Assembly: GCF_038002825.1 (NCBI RefSeq)
Contig: NZ_JBBODF010000001.1
Location: 4,216,001 to 4,280,000 of the forward strand
Direction of reading: 5' to 3'
Source: Paenibacillus sp. FSL H8-0048
GTDB lineage: Bacteria > Bacillota > Bacilli > Paenibacillales > Paenibacillaceae
Length of the DNA: 64,000 bases
Part shown: piece by piece, positions 33,733 to 42,186 of the stretch
Layout of the letters: each line of letters opens with the position of its first letter
Position numbering within the stretch: position 1 is the first letter of the stretch
Position numbers and translations under genes: made by a program
Notes under the pieces: model-generated
Told to the model about the DNA's origin: nothing
Seen by the model: the letters and a program-made list of their open reading frames with translations, nothing else
Database searches by the model: none

Positions 33733-33761
33733 AAGGTCACCCTTTATGGATGGCCTTTTTT
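33733..33761 (+). terminator. Weak terminator-like hairpin
   Basis: AAGGTCACC and GGATGGCCTT pair imperfectly and are followed by TTTTTTG. It lies 80 bp before the GNAT start in the 350-bp gap after the sigma pair; the rest of that gap shows nothing else. Confidence 0.4.
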
Positions 33762-33843
33762 GTACGGATATGTCTATCAAGTGTTGAGTTATTATACTAA
33801 CAGTTGTATTATTATTCATACTTCGCGAAAAAGGAGCACACCT

Positions 33844-34293
33844 ATGCCATTGATAATCAGAAATGCTGAGCCTAATGATGTAAACAGTCTGACCGAGCTG
33901 ATGTATGAATACATCGTTGGTTTTTATCAGAACCCTAAACCTCCTGCCGATAAAATCAACGCCTTAATCCAGACCCTTTTTGACCGGCAGGAGGGGGTGC
34001 AGTTCGTGGCAGAGCAGAATGGAGAATTGGTCGGCTTTGCTACCCTATTCTTTACATTCAGCACTATGAAAGCAGATAAAATCAGTATTATGAACGACCT
34101 CTTTGTAAGAGAACCCTTTAGTGATACCGAAGTGGAATCAGAACTATTCCTGGCATGTCAACAGTACTCACAGAATCATGGATATGCCAACATGACTTGG
34201 ATTACTTCTACTAACAATAAACGCGCTCAAAGCTTCTTTGAAAACATGAACGCGGTCAAAGGGAAGGATTGGGTTCACTTTTCCCTTATCTAA
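33844..34293 (+). CDS. GNAT family acetyltransferase
   Basis: This 149-residue GNAT N-acetyltransferase has IIRNAEPNDVNSLTELMYEY as the first strand and helix, FVAEQNGELVGFATLFFTF as the central sheet, and a C-terminal WITSTNNKRAQSFFENM helix like the AANxRAxxFYexxGF part of the family. The canonical Q/RxxGxG/A loop is not clearly present: VREPFSDTEVESELF stands in its place, so acetyl-CoA binding may be altered. AAGGAG lies 7 nt before the ATG at 33844. Its stop shares the CTAA quadruplet at 34290-34293 with the convergent FlxA-like gene. Confidence 0.8.
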   Translation: MPLIIRNAEPNDVNSLTELMYEYIVGFYQNPKPPADKINALIQTLFDRQEGVQFVAEQNGELVGFATLFFTFSTMKADKISIMNDLFVREPFSDTEVESELFLACQQYSQNHGYANMTWITSTNNKRAQSFFENMNAVKGKDWVHFSLI

Positions 34294-34670
34294 ATCAACG
34301 CATCAAAATGGCCTTCTGCGTCTACCGTCGCTGTCCGGGGATCAGTCAGACCGATGCCCTTAAGGCCTCCCTTTCCCTCAGTCCGCCAGGGCGGAGTATG
34401 ATCCTGAAGCGGGGGAGCAGGTACAAATGAAGCCGAAGCGGTACTCCCGCTTTTCTGCACCAGATGTGCCTCCAGCTGCCGTATTTGCCGCTGCAGCTGC
34501 TCCCGGCGATAAGGAGTCTGCATCGCGCCGCCCTGCGCCGCATTCACCTTATCCAGCTCCATCAGCAGCCGGTTGCGCTGCTTCTCCATCGAACTGACAT
34601 CACTCTGTGTGCTGCCGTAAGTTGTAGTGGCCCGTACCGGGCTGATACCAGATACCGTCTGTGCCGCCAT
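34290..34670 (-). CDS. FlxA-like coiled-coil protein
   Basis: This 126-residue protein has a central helical segment (MEKQRNRLLMELDKVNAAQG, then RREQLQRQIRQLEAHLVQKS) of the FlxA-like type, a small family of unknown function sometimes tied to flagella. A Pro/Ser-rich tail follows. The start at 34670 (MAAQTVSGISP) has GGAGGG 7 nt upstream. An earlier in-frame ATG at 34715 is less supported. It is convergent with the GNAT gene, sharing a 4-nt stop overlap. No flagellar genes are nearby. Confidence 0.65.
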   Translation of the reverse strand: MAAQTVSGISPVRATTTYGSTQSDVSSMEKQRNRLLMELDKVNAAQGGAMQTPYRREQLQRQIRQLEAHLVQKSGSTASASFVPAPPLQDHTPPWRTEGKGGLKGIGLTDPRTATVDAEGHFDALI

Positions 34671-34854
34671 GATCTCTCCCTCCGTTTCCTTGGCTTCTGC
34701 TTCAAATCCAGCCATATTCGAAAGCTCTAATCATTTCTATTACCCGGCAGCCCCCGTCTTGATAACATTTAAACCACATATTTACAAAGAATCGTCTCAT
34801 AGTCTCACTCCGATGCTGATTAGACTATACCAAAGACCTAGCCGGGAGGTAGAG

Positions 34855-34992
34855 TAACGGACACAGGGGCTTCACTTATCCGGGAAGAAAGTCGTCACTT
34901 GGGCGATTAGCGGACCGCAAAGACCTTATCCCCTGCAATTCAGCTCCAAAACGTCTCACAGAAAGACGATAAGGTCCACTGTGTCCGTTACG
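34855..34992. mobile_element. MITE-like element with 13-bp terminal inverted repeats
   Basis: GTAACGGACACAG (34855-34867) and CTGTGTCCGTTAC (34980-34992) are perfect inverted repeats 112 bp apart. Further paired blocks lie inside: CTTATC/GATAAG near the ends, and GACCTTATC (34923) against GATAAGGTC (34969). No open frame fits a transposase. No target duplication is visible. This sits in the 408-bp gap between the FlxA-like gene and clpB; the remainder holds only an ACGGCC/GGGCCGT hairpin at 35022-35039. Confidence 0.6.
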
Positions 34993-35078
34993 CTGCAAAA
35001 GGTGGCGTTCTCGTGGGGATACGGCCTCTTCGGGCCGTTGACACAGTACTAGGAGGTGACGCCGGGGCCCATTACATT

Positions 35079-37721
35079 TCACATCGATCCTACGGTCTCC
35101 GCAGATTCCGGTGCCATTATCTGCACGGTCAGCTCGCCGTCCGCTTCGTCCACCGTCATCACTGAGCCTTCCTCCGCTTCTCCGGCGATCAGCGCACGCG
35201 CTACCCGGGTCTCCAGGCTGCGCTGGATGAACCGCTTCAGCGGCCGGGCGCCGTACACGGAGTCGAAGCCTTCCTCGGCAATGAAGTGCACCGCCCGGGC
35301 GCTGAGGACCAGCCCGATGTTCCGCTCAGCCAATCGCAGACGCAGGCCGTCTACCAGCTTCACGACAATCTGCTCCGTCTCATTCATGGTCAGCGGCTTA
35401 AACATTACAATATCATCCACCCGGTTGAGGAACTCTGGACGGAAATGCCCGCTCAGCTCTTTCATGACCCGGTCCTTCACGGCTTCGGTCAGCTCGCCGT
35501 TGTCATCCGTGCCCTGAATCAGATGCGGTGAACCGATGTTGGAGGTCATGATGACAATGGTGTTCTTGAAGTCGACCATCCGGCCCTGCGAATCGGTCAG
35601 CCGCCCGTCATCCAGCAGCTGCAGCAGAATGTTGAATACATCCGGGTGCGCCTTCTCCACCTCATCCAGCAGCACCACCGTATACGGCTGACGGCGCACT
35701 GCTTCCGTCAGCTGGCCGCCCTCTTCATAGCCGACATATCCGGGAGGAGCACCTACGAGACGGGAGACACTATGCTTCTCCATGTACTCTGACATATCGA
35801 TGCGGATCATACCATCCTCGCGGTCGAACAGTGATACCGCCAGTGCTTTGGCCAGCTCCGTCTTCCCGACCCCGGTCGGTCCAAGGAACAGGAACGAGCC
35901 GATCGGACGGTTCGGGTCCTTGATGCCGGCTCTTGCCCGAAGAACAGCGTCGGCTACCAGCCGGACCGCCTCATCCTGCCCGACTACCCGCTCATGCAGC
36001 GTATCCTCCAGCCGCAGCAGCTTATCCCGCTCGCCTTCCACCAGTCTGCTTACGGGAACACCCGTCCAGCGCGAGACAATATCGGCGATCTCCTCCTCCG
36101 TCACGGCTTCACGCAGCAGCCGGGTCTCCTGATCCTGCTGCGCCGCTTCCTCCGCGCCCTTAAGCTGCCGCTCCAGATCAGGAATAATGCCATAGCTTAA
36201 TTCAGCCGACTTGTTGAGATCATAGATCTCCTGCGCATCGACCAGATCCTTGCGGGCCTGCTCCAGCCGCTTCTTCAGGTCACGGATGCCCTGAATGGCC
36301 GATTTCTCCTTCTCCCAGCGGGCCGTCATCCCCAGATGCTTCTCCTTGAGGTCGGCCAGCTCCCGCTGGAGATTCTCCAGACGGCGCGCACTGGCGTCGT
36401 CGGTTTCTTTTTTGAGTGCGGCTTCCTCTATCTCCATCTGCATCAGGCGGCGGGTCACCTCGTCCATCTCGCCGGGCATGGAGTCGATCTCCGTACGGAT
36501 CATCGCGCAGGCTTCATCGACCAGGTCAATCGCCTTATCCGGCAGGAAGCGGTCGGTGATGTAACGGTTAGACAGCACACCGGCTGCGACCAGGGCGCTG
36601 TCATAGATTTTGACCCCGTGATGCACCTCAAAGCGTTCCTTCAAGCCCCGCAGAATCGAAATGGTATCCTCGACATCCGGCTCACTGACCAGCACCTGCT
36701 GGAAGCGGCGTTCGAGCGCCGGGTCCTTCTCGATATATTTGCGGTACTCATCCAGCGTGGTCGCCCCGATACAGTGCAGCTCGCCCCGGGCCAGCATCGG
36801 CTTCAGCATGTTGCCCGCATCCATGGCCCCCTCTGTCTTGCCCGCACCGACAATCGTATGCAGCTCGTCAATGAACAGAATAATCCGCCCGTCACTCTCA
36901 CGGATCTCCTTCAGCACCGCCTGCAGCCGCTCCTCGAACTCCCCGCGGTATTTCGCACCGGCAATCAGCGCGCTCATATCCAGCGAGAAAATCGTCTTGT
37001 CCTTCAGTCCCTCCGGCACATCCCGGCGGACAATCCGGTGAGCCAGCCCTTCGACAATCGCTGTCTTGCCGACACCCGGCTCCCCGATCAGGACAGGGTT
37101 ATTCTTGGTCTTGCGGGAGAGGATGCGGATCACCCGGCGAATCTCGGCATCGCGCCCGATGACCGGATCGATCTTGCCTGCCCTTACCTCGGCTACGAGA
37201 TCGCGGCCATATTTCTCCAGCACCTCATAGGTGGCCTCCGGCTCCCGGCTGGTCACCCGCTGGTGTCCGCGAATCTCCGCTAATACGCCAAGCAGCTTCT
37301 CCCGGGTAACGCCCCGGCTGGTGAACAGCCCGCGCAGCTCGCGGTTCCCGCTGCTTGCATCCGAGACCATCGCCAGAACGGCATGCTCTACCGCAACGAA
37401 TTCATCCTGCATCTTGGCCGCTTCCTGCTCGGCCTGCTCCAGCATGGCAATCAGCGCAGGCGAGGCATAGCGCCGCATGGTGCCTGCTCCGCTCCCGCTT
37501 ACGCTGGGTTTGCGCTGAAGCAGCGCTTCCGTTCCCTGCAGCAGTTCGGCTGCGGGAACATTCATCTTCTGCAGCAGCCGGGGCAGCAGGCCCTCATGCT
37601 GCTGGAGCAGTGCCTTCAGCAGATGGAGATTGTCAATCTCCTGATGCCCGCCGGAAGCCGCCAGCGACTGCGCCTCTGCCACAGCTTCCTGCAGCTTCTG
37701 GGTAAGCTTATTGAAATCCAT
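35079..37721 (-). CDS. clpB: ClpB disaggregase
   Basis: This 880-residue AAA+ disaggregase has a Clp_N domain at about 1-145. NBD1 carries Walker A GEPGVGKT and Walker B IILFIDELHTIVGAG. A long coiled-coil middle domain (about 400-520) marks ClpB rather than ClpC. NBD2 carries GPTGVGKTELAKALA and VVLLDEVEKAHPDVF, and the C-terminal domain follows. It threads aggregated proteins with DnaK/DnaJ. The start at 37721 has only AAAGG upstream. No CtsR box is visible directly before it; it follows the J-domain gene by 82 bp and may be cotranscribed with it. A tandem ACAAATAGAAAG repeat lies in the gap. Confidence 0.97.
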   Translation of the reverse strand: MDFNKLTQKLQEAVAEAQSLAASGGHQEIDNLHLLKALLQQHEGLLPRLLQKMNVPAAELLQGTEALLQRKPSVSGSGAGTMRRYASPALIAMLEQAEQEAAKMQDEFVAVEHAVLAMVSDASSGNRELRGLFTSRGVTREKLLGVLAEIRGHQRVTSREPEATYEVLEKYGRDLVAEVRAGKIDPVIGRDAEIRRVIRILSRKTKNNPVLIGEPGVGKTAIVEGLAHRIVRRDVPEGLKDKTIFSLDMSALIAGAKYRGEFEERLQAVLKEIRESDGRIILFIDELHTIVGAGKTEGAMDAGNMLKPMLARGELHCIGATTLDEYRKYIEKDPALERRFQQVLVSEPDVEDTISILRGLKERFEVHHGVKIYDSALVAAGVLSNRYITDRFLPDKAIDLVDEACAMIRTEIDSMPGEMDEVTRRLMQMEIEEAALKKETDDASARRLENLQRELADLKEKHLGMTARWEKEKSAIQGIRDLKKRLEQARKDLVDAQEIYDLNKSAELSYGIIPDLERQLKGAEEAAQQDQETRLLREAVTEEEIADIVSRWTGVPVSRLVEGERDKLLRLEDTLHERVVGQDEAVRLVADAVLRARAGIKDPNRPIGSFLFLGPTGVGKTELAKALAVSLFDREDGMIRIDMSEYMEKHSVSRLVGAPPGYVGYEEGGQLTEAVRRQPYTVVLLDEVEKAHPDVFNILLQLLDDGRLTDSQGRMVDFKNTIVIMTSNIGSPHLIQGTDDNGELTEAVKDRVMKELSGHFRPEFLNRVDDIVMFKPLTMNETEQIVVKLVDGLRLRLAERNIGLVLSARAVHFIAEEGFDSVYGARPLKRFIQRSLETRVARALIAGEAEEGSVMTVDEADGELTVQIMAPESAETVGSM

Positions 37722-37803
37722 ACCATCATCGCCTTTCTATTTGTACTTTCTATTTGTATAGGTTAATCAGGCGGATGCCCGGCTGTGATATTTACTGAAC
37801 CCT

Positions 37804-38799
37804 TTACCGTGCTCCGGCTCTGCGCCGCTGCGCTCCGCCTGTGGTACGCCGTTTCGCACCCGCCTGGAAGCTGCCGGACTCCGCCAGCTGGCGGTACAGC
37901 TTCTTCTCCGCCTCGGTCGTTCCGGCCGGAATGACCATTTCCATTCGGAACAGGATGTCGCCATTCGTTCCGTCCAGACGTCTCAGCCCCTTGCCGGAGA
38001 GACGCAGCGTTCCGCCGCTGGCTATCCCGGCAGGGATCTTCAGCTTCACGCTGCTGCCATCCGGCAGCGCCACCTTGGCTTCCCCGCCAAGCACCGCCTG
38101 CCAGGGAGCGATCTCAACCGTGCCGAGCAGATCCCCGCCGTCCGGCTCATAGATCTCATGCGGCAGGAGATGCAGCGAGATCAGCAGATCCCCGCCCTGC
38201 CCGGCTCCGCTTCCGCCGCCGGGTACCCGGATGACGGCCCCTTCCGCTGAGCGTGCGGGAATCTGTACGTTCAGGTCTTTGCCTGCCGCCTGAACGCTGA
38301 TATTACCGCCTCTATAAGCCTGCTCCAGCGTAATCTCAAGCTGGGCCTGCATCGTACTGAACTCATCCCCCCACGGGCTTCCGCCTGGACGGGAGCTACT
38401 GCCGCCGGAGAAGAAGCCCGCGCGGTCAGCCGCGCCCCGGCTGCCGAAGAACATCCCGAATAGATCCTCCTCCGGTATACCGCCGGAAGAGGCGGCTCCG
38501 CTGCTCCAGCCCGCGCCAAACGGCGATTCCCATGACGCAGAGGAGGCTGATCCGTAGCTGCGCTGACCCCGCGAATCTGCTGCGGCTCCATAGCGGAGCT
38601 CCTCATCATAGATTTTGCGCTTCGCTTCATCGCCCAGCACCTCATATGCCTCGGCTGCTTCCTTGAATTTCGCCTCTGCCTCCGGGGCCTTGTTGACATC
38701 GGGATGCCATTTTTTGGCCAGCTTCTGATAGGCCTTCTTGATCTCCTGCTTCGAGGCTTTCTTGTCTACCCCAAGACGCTCATAATAATTTGCCGCCAC
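37804..38799 (-). CDS. J-domain co-chaperone, CbpA/DnaJ type
   Basis: This 331-residue protein has an N-terminal J domain (residues 4-70) with HPD at 32-34 (KKWHPDVNK). A Gly/Ser-rich linker (QRSYGSASSASW) follows, then the DnaJ C-terminal substrate domains (LEITLEQAYRGG, VRVPGGGSGAGQGGDLLISL). The four CxxCxGxG zinc repeats are absent, so it is CbpA-like rather than canonical DnaJ. The start is GTG at 38799, after AAAGGAGGAGG. It lies between hsp20 and clpB on the same strand, separated from hsp20 by a terminator. Confidence 0.93.
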   Translation of the reverse strand: MAANYYERLGVDKKASKQEIKKAYQKLAKKWHPDVNKAPEAEAKFKEAAEAYEVLGDEAKRKIYDEELRYGAAADSRGQRSYGSASSASWESPFGAGWSSGAASSGGIPEEDLFGMFFGSRGAADRAGFFSGGSSSRPGGSPWGDEFSTMQAQLEITLEQAYRGGNISVQAAGKDLNVQIPARSAEGAVIRVPGGGSGAGQGGDLLISLHLLPHEIYEPDGGDLLGTVEIAPWQAVLGGEAKVALPDGSSVKLKIPAGIASGGTLRLSGKGLRRLDGTNGDILFRMEMVIPAGTTEAEKKLYRQLAESGSFQAGAKRRTTGGAQRRRAGAR

Positions 38800-38851
38800 C
38801 GGAACCTCCTCCTTTCATGTGATGGGAACCTTTCTGCCTTCCTCCGGGAAA

Positions 38852-38889
38852 AGACGCATTATAGCCGGAACCCCCACTACAATGCGTCT
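38852..38889 (-). terminator. Terminator after hsp20
   Basis: AGACGCATT/AATGCGTCT on the minus strand, followed by TTTTC, between hsp20 and the J-domain gene. Confidence 0.65.
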
Positions 38890-39046
38890 AATATGAATTG
38901 CTATATGAAAAGCCCGGTGAATTCCTGCTGCCGCCCGGTGAACCGGATAGGCCAGCGGCTACAGCCGCTAAGCCCGGAGCTCCTGCGGAAGCGGCAGCTT
39001 CAGCCGGACTTGGAGGTCCATCTGCCTCTTAAGGCTGCCCTTCTGC

Positions 39047-39523
39047 TTACTGAAGCTCTTTCCGGTCTGAAGTATCATTTCCGCCATCCTGAATTTCGAT
39101 CCGTTTGCCCTGGGACTTCTGCCGTTTCGGCACCTCCAGGCTCAGCACACCATCCTTCAGGGAAGCACGAATGTCTTCCTCAGCAATATCCTGCACGTAG
39201 AACCGGCGTACATATTCACCATACCGGCGTTCGCGGCGCACCATCTGGTGCCCATTGTTCTCCTTACTGCTCTCTTCTGTGCGAACCGCCTTAATCGTCA
39301 AGTAAGGGCTGGAATAATCAATGTCGATTTCTTCTTTACGGAAGCCCGGAAGCTCGGCCTCGATCAGATATGCCCCTTCACTCTCCCGGATATCAGTCCG
39401 GAAAGACAGCGCGTTACTTGTCAGTGGTGCGAAAAAATCATCATTAAACACTTCGTTCAGCGACTTCGCCAGCACACCAAAAGCATCATCTCTGCGTTTA
39501 CCAAAAGGAACCAAATCAAACAT
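39047..39523 (-). CDS. Hsp20/alpha-crystallin small heat-shock protein
   Basis: This 158-residue small heat-shock protein has the alpha-crystallin beta-sandwich at about residues 45-140. It runs from TDIRESEGAYLIEAELPGFRKEEIDIDY to the conserved A-x-x-x-DGVL block IRASLKDGVLSLEVPK. It oligomerises and holds unfolded proteins for ClpB and DnaK. GAGGAG lies 9 nt before the ATG. Its promoter carries a CtsR box over the start point, and a second, perfect box lies 120 bp further upstream. Confidence 0.95.
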   Translation of the reverse strand: MFDLVPFGKRRDDAFGVLAKSLNEVFNDDFFAPLTSNALSFRTDIRESEGAYLIEAELPGFRKEEIDIDYSSPYLTIKAVRTEESSKENNGHQMVRRERRYGEYVRRFYVQDIAEEDIRASLKDGVLSLEVPKRQKSQGKRIEIQDGGNDTSDRKELQ

Positions 39524-39579
39524 CTTTCATTCTCCTCTCATTCGACTTTTTGATTTTTTGAATTCGGTCTTGCCCAGGC

Positions 39580-39634
39580 TTTGACTTTGTCTGACCTATG
39601 GCTTTATTATAGCCTGCACCCCCGGAGAAAACAA
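39580..39634 (-). promoter_or_regulatory. hsp20 promoter with CtsR box
   Basis: On the minus strand TTGTTT (39629-39634), 17 nt, TATAAT (39606-39611), then GGTCAGA-CAA-AGTCAAA (39580-39596). The last matches the CtsR operator GGTCAAANNNGGTCAAA with two differences. The box covers the transcription start. Confidence 0.75.
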
Positions 39635-39712
39635 AACCGGTATAAGCCGAAAATCCGGGGAAATCCGGCGTTTCGGCTCGTTTTTTATAATATATTTTAA
39701 TATTATTAAAGA

Positions 39713-39729
39713 TTTGACCTTATTTGACC
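39713..39729. promoter_or_regulatory. Perfect CtsR operator
   Basis: On the minus strand GGTCAAATAAGGTCAAA is an exact match to the CtsR direct heptad repeat. It lies about 190 bp before hsp20 and 9 bp after the 3' end of the GNAT gene, followed by AT-rich DNA (39680-39710) that could hold a second hsp20 promoter. Confidence 0.75.
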
Positions 39730-39737
39730 TTCCTGTT

Positions 39738-40292
39738 CTACTTCAAATAACGCTCCCGGTATTCACTCTCCAGCATGCCCATCATAATCACATCATGATA
39801 CTCATGGTTATAGAACAGCGTCTGACGCCGCACTCCCTCCTGCACAAACCCGATGGACTCATAGACATGCGCAGCACGGGCATTATAACTGTAGACCTCC
39901 AGCTCAATCCTGTGCAGATTCAGAATGCCGAAGCCATAATCCAGCATAAGCAGCAGCGCTTCACGCCCGTACCCTTGGCCCTGATGCCGCTCGTCCCCGA
40001 TGGCGATCCGCAGATTGGCATTGCGGTTATCCCCATCGATATCCTGAATGGCGATGTCGCCGATCACCTCGTCGTTCTCCTTCAGCGCGATCAGCAGCAG
40101 CACCGTACTGTCATCCCCGGATTTACGGGCGATATACTGCTCAATCTGCTCTTTGGTGACATGATTCTTGGTACCGGTCAGCCTGCGGACTTCCGCGCCG
40201 TGGAACATCTCATAATACAGCCCGGCGTCTTCCCCGTTCAGGGAGCGCAAATATACCTTATCCCCTGTTAAAAGCCTTGAATTACTGTTCAT
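39738..40292 (-). CDS. GNAT acetyltransferase, RimJ/RimL type
   Basis: This 184-residue protein has the RimJ/SpeG pattern: VYLRSLNGEDAGLYYEMFHG at the N-terminus, EVIGDIAIQDIDGDNRNANLRIAIGD as the central sheet, and acetyl-CoA motif RHQGQGYGREALLLMLDYGF. ELEVYSYNARAAHVYESIGFVQEG follows. It probably acetylates a protein N-terminus, a polyamine or a small amine. GGGAG lies 9 nt before the ATG. It is divergent from the MocR/PdxR-type regulator, with a 105-bp shared control region. Confidence 0.9.
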   Translation of the reverse strand: MNSNSRLLTGDKVYLRSLNGEDAGLYYEMFHGAEVRRLTGTKNHVTKEQIEQYIARKSGDDSTVLLLIALKENDEVIGDIAIQDIDGDNRNANLRIAIGDERHQGQGYGREALLLMLDYGFGILNLHRIELEVYSYNARAAHVYESIGFVQEGVRRQTLFYNHEYHDVIMMGMLESEYRERYLK

Positions 40293-40337
40293 TTCTGTCC
40301 ACTCCCACTGTCGTAATTGCTCTTATCGTAATATAAA

Positions 40338-40361
40338 TCTGTATACTATAAAATATACAGA
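40338..40361. promoter_or_regulatory. Perfect inverted repeat, likely MocR/PdxR-type operator
   Basis: TCTGTATA and TATACAGA, eight bases each, flank CTATAAAA. The left arm overlaps TATACT (40342-40347), a -10 with TTGCTC 18 nt upstream for the plus-strand regulator. It stands 37 bp before that gene and 46 bp before the divergent GNAT, so it could control both. Confidence 0.6.
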
Positions 40362-40397
40362 AACGTCCGATTTCAAAGGACAGATGGAAGGTGAAGC

Positions 40398-41852
40398 ATG
40401 CTGCTTGTCCCGGATCTGAATGAACATAGCAAGACCCCTTACTACATACAGCTCTATGATTATCTGGCAAAAGCCATCCTGGGCGGCACCCTCCAGAGCG
40501 GGACGCGCCTGCCTTCTATCCGCCGTCTGGCGGCGTTATGCGGAATCAGCGCCACTCCGGTGGAGCTTGCTTACCAGCAGCTTCTGGCAGAGGGCTTCAT
40601 CGCCAGCAAGCCGCGCAGCGGCTACTACATCCTGCCCGTTCGCCGGGAAGGCAGCCCTGCCGCCGGGGAACGGCCCAGTCCGGCCCCCCGCCCGATCACG
40701 CCCCGTGATCCACGGCACTACACATATGATTTCCATATGTCGCGCAATGATTTCTCCTTGTTCCCGCACAAAATATGGCGCAGCCTCTACCAGGAGCAGC
40801 TGGCGAATCCAGACCTGCTCCAGTACGGCGATCCCCAGGGTGAGCCGGCCCTCCGCGCGAGCATCGCCGCCCATCTGCGGCAATTCCGCGGGCTGCGCTG
40901 TACGGAGAAGCAGATTGTAATCGGCGGAGACCAGTATACGCTGTGTTCTTTGGTATGTCTGCTGCTGAAGGGACGAATGAGCGGACTGGGTATCGAAGAT
41001 CCGGGGTACCACCTGCTGCCAGCGGCATTTCGGCGCAGCGGATACGAAATCAAGCCAATTCCGCTGGAGGAGGACGGATTGCAGCTAGACAAATTGTACA
41101 GCAGCGGGGCAGATGCTGTGTACATCTCGCCGTCCCACCAGTATCCCCGGGGGATGACCATGCCAATCAGCAAACGCCTTGCTCTGCTGGAGTGGGCCCG
41201 CTCCACAGGCGGCTATATCATCGAAGATGATTATGACGGGGAGTTCCGCTACCACGGGCGGCCGATCCCTGCGCTGCAAGGGCTTGCTGAGAGCAGTCCG
41301 GTGATCTATATGTGCAGCTTCGCACAATCGGTAACCCCTGCCTTATGTATTCACTATATGGTTCTGCCGGAGGAGCTGCTGCCGGACTATCACAGCCTGA
41401 GAAGCGAGCTTTACCTGGAGCATTCAGCCTCACGGCTTCATCAGATTGCGCTGCATTATTTCATGGAGCGGGGGCATTTCGAGAAGCACCTGCGCCGGAT
41501 GCGCCTGCTCTATCAGCGCAAGCATGACCTGCTGCTGCGCTCGATCCGGCAGCATTTCGGCGCTGCCGCTGTGCTCAGCGGAACGGATGCCGGATTCCAT
41601 CTGCTGCTGAGCTTTAAGCCGCCTGCAGCAGAAGCTGGCACCAGAGTTAGCAATAGAGCCAGCATTAGTACCAGCGCAAAGGAGCTCGCTGCCGTAGCGG
41701 AAGCCGAAGGCATTCGCGTCACCCCCATGTCCTATACCTGGTGGGCCAAACCGGAATACGATGAACCTGAATTCATCCTGGGCTTCGGCGGGATCGCCGA
41801 GGACCTGATCGATGAGGGCATCCGCAGATTGGCCGGGGCATGGCTGGGCTAG
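40398..41852 (+). CDS. MocR/PdxR-type regulator (GntR + aminotransferase)
   Basis: This 484-residue protein has an N-terminal GntR winged helix (PYYIQLYDYLAKAILGGTLQSGTRLPSIRRLAALCGISATPVELAYQQLLAEG). The C-terminal type I aminotransferase-like domain has QIVIGGDQYTLCSLVCLLL and the D-x-Y segment GIEDPGYHLLPAAF. SYTWWAKPEYDEPEFILGFGGI closes it. The PLP-lysine, usually in a S-F-S-K motif, is replaced: the equivalent segment is IYMCSFAQSVTPALC, with Gln where Lys is expected, so PLP may not be held as a Schiff base. GGAAGGTGA precedes the ATG. Targets may include the divergent GNAT. Confidence 0.9.
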   Translation: MLLVPDLNEHSKTPYYIQLYDYLAKAILGGTLQSGTRLPSIRRLAALCGISATPVELAYQQLLAEGFIASKPRSGYYILPVRREGSPAAGERPSPAPRPITPRDPRHYTYDFHMSRNDFSLFPHKIWRSLYQEQLANPDLLQYGDPQGEPALRASIAAHLRQFRGLRCTEKQIVIGGDQYTLCSLVCLLLKGRMSGLGIEDPGYHLLPAAFRRSGYEIKPIPLEEDGLQLDKLYSSGADAVYISPSHQYPRGMTMPISKRLALLEWARSTGGYIIEDDYDGEFRYHGRPIPALQGLAESSPVIYMCSFAQSVTPALCIHYMVLPEELLPDYHSLRSELYLEHSASRLHQIALHYFMERGHFEKHLRRMRLLYQRKHDLLLRSIRQHFGAAAVLSGTDAGFHLLLSFKPPAAEAGTRVSNRASISTSAKELAAVAEAEGIRVTPMSYTWWAKPEYDEPEFILGFGGIAEDLIDEGIRRLAGAWLG

Positions 41853-41989
41853 TAGAGCATCAGGTTTAAACTTGTGAAAAACCAGATGCCAATATTGCAA
41901 ATAAGACCCTCAGCGGCGGAACTCAACGAGCCAGCATACATTCCTACGCAGTCTTTCGTATACTATTATATGCACTGGAACAGCAGGTA

Positions 41990-42170
41990 ACTGCATTCTG
42001 TACAACAGATTGATGTCAAACCAGCTTCGAAATAGATTCTATTGTATTCGGTACAATTGAATATTGAACAAAAGCCATTTTTCGCCCAAAATGCAGCATT
42101 CCAATGTACGAAATACAATGGAATATCAATTCACGGTCAAATTTAAGCTTTCTGTTGCAGGAAATACAAT
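41990..42170. repeat. Array of palindromic units spaced 51/62/51 nt
   Basis: TACAAY blocks start at 42001, 42052, 42114 and 42165. Their cores are small hairpins: ATTGTA/TACAAT around TTCGG (42041-42057), a long CCAATGTA/TACAATGG around CGAAA (42102-42121), and TGCAGGAAATACAAT (42157-42170). It fills the 330-bp gap between the MocR-type and WYL genes. The spacing equals that of the other arrays although the sequence differs. Confidence 0.6.
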
Positions 42171-42186
42171 CACCCAGGCTTTTAGA

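Noticed and set aside
33376..33819. 147-residue minus-strand frame across the sigma pair
   Set aside because: It runs antisense over the RsoA-like gene and a hairpin, with no ribosome binding site or domain.
34876..35082. 68-residue frame inside the MITE-like element
   Set aside because: It mostly translates inverted-repeat DNA and lacks start signals.
36336..37283. 315-residue plus-strand frame antisense to clpB
   Set aside because: It mirrors a highly conserved real gene and has no family features.
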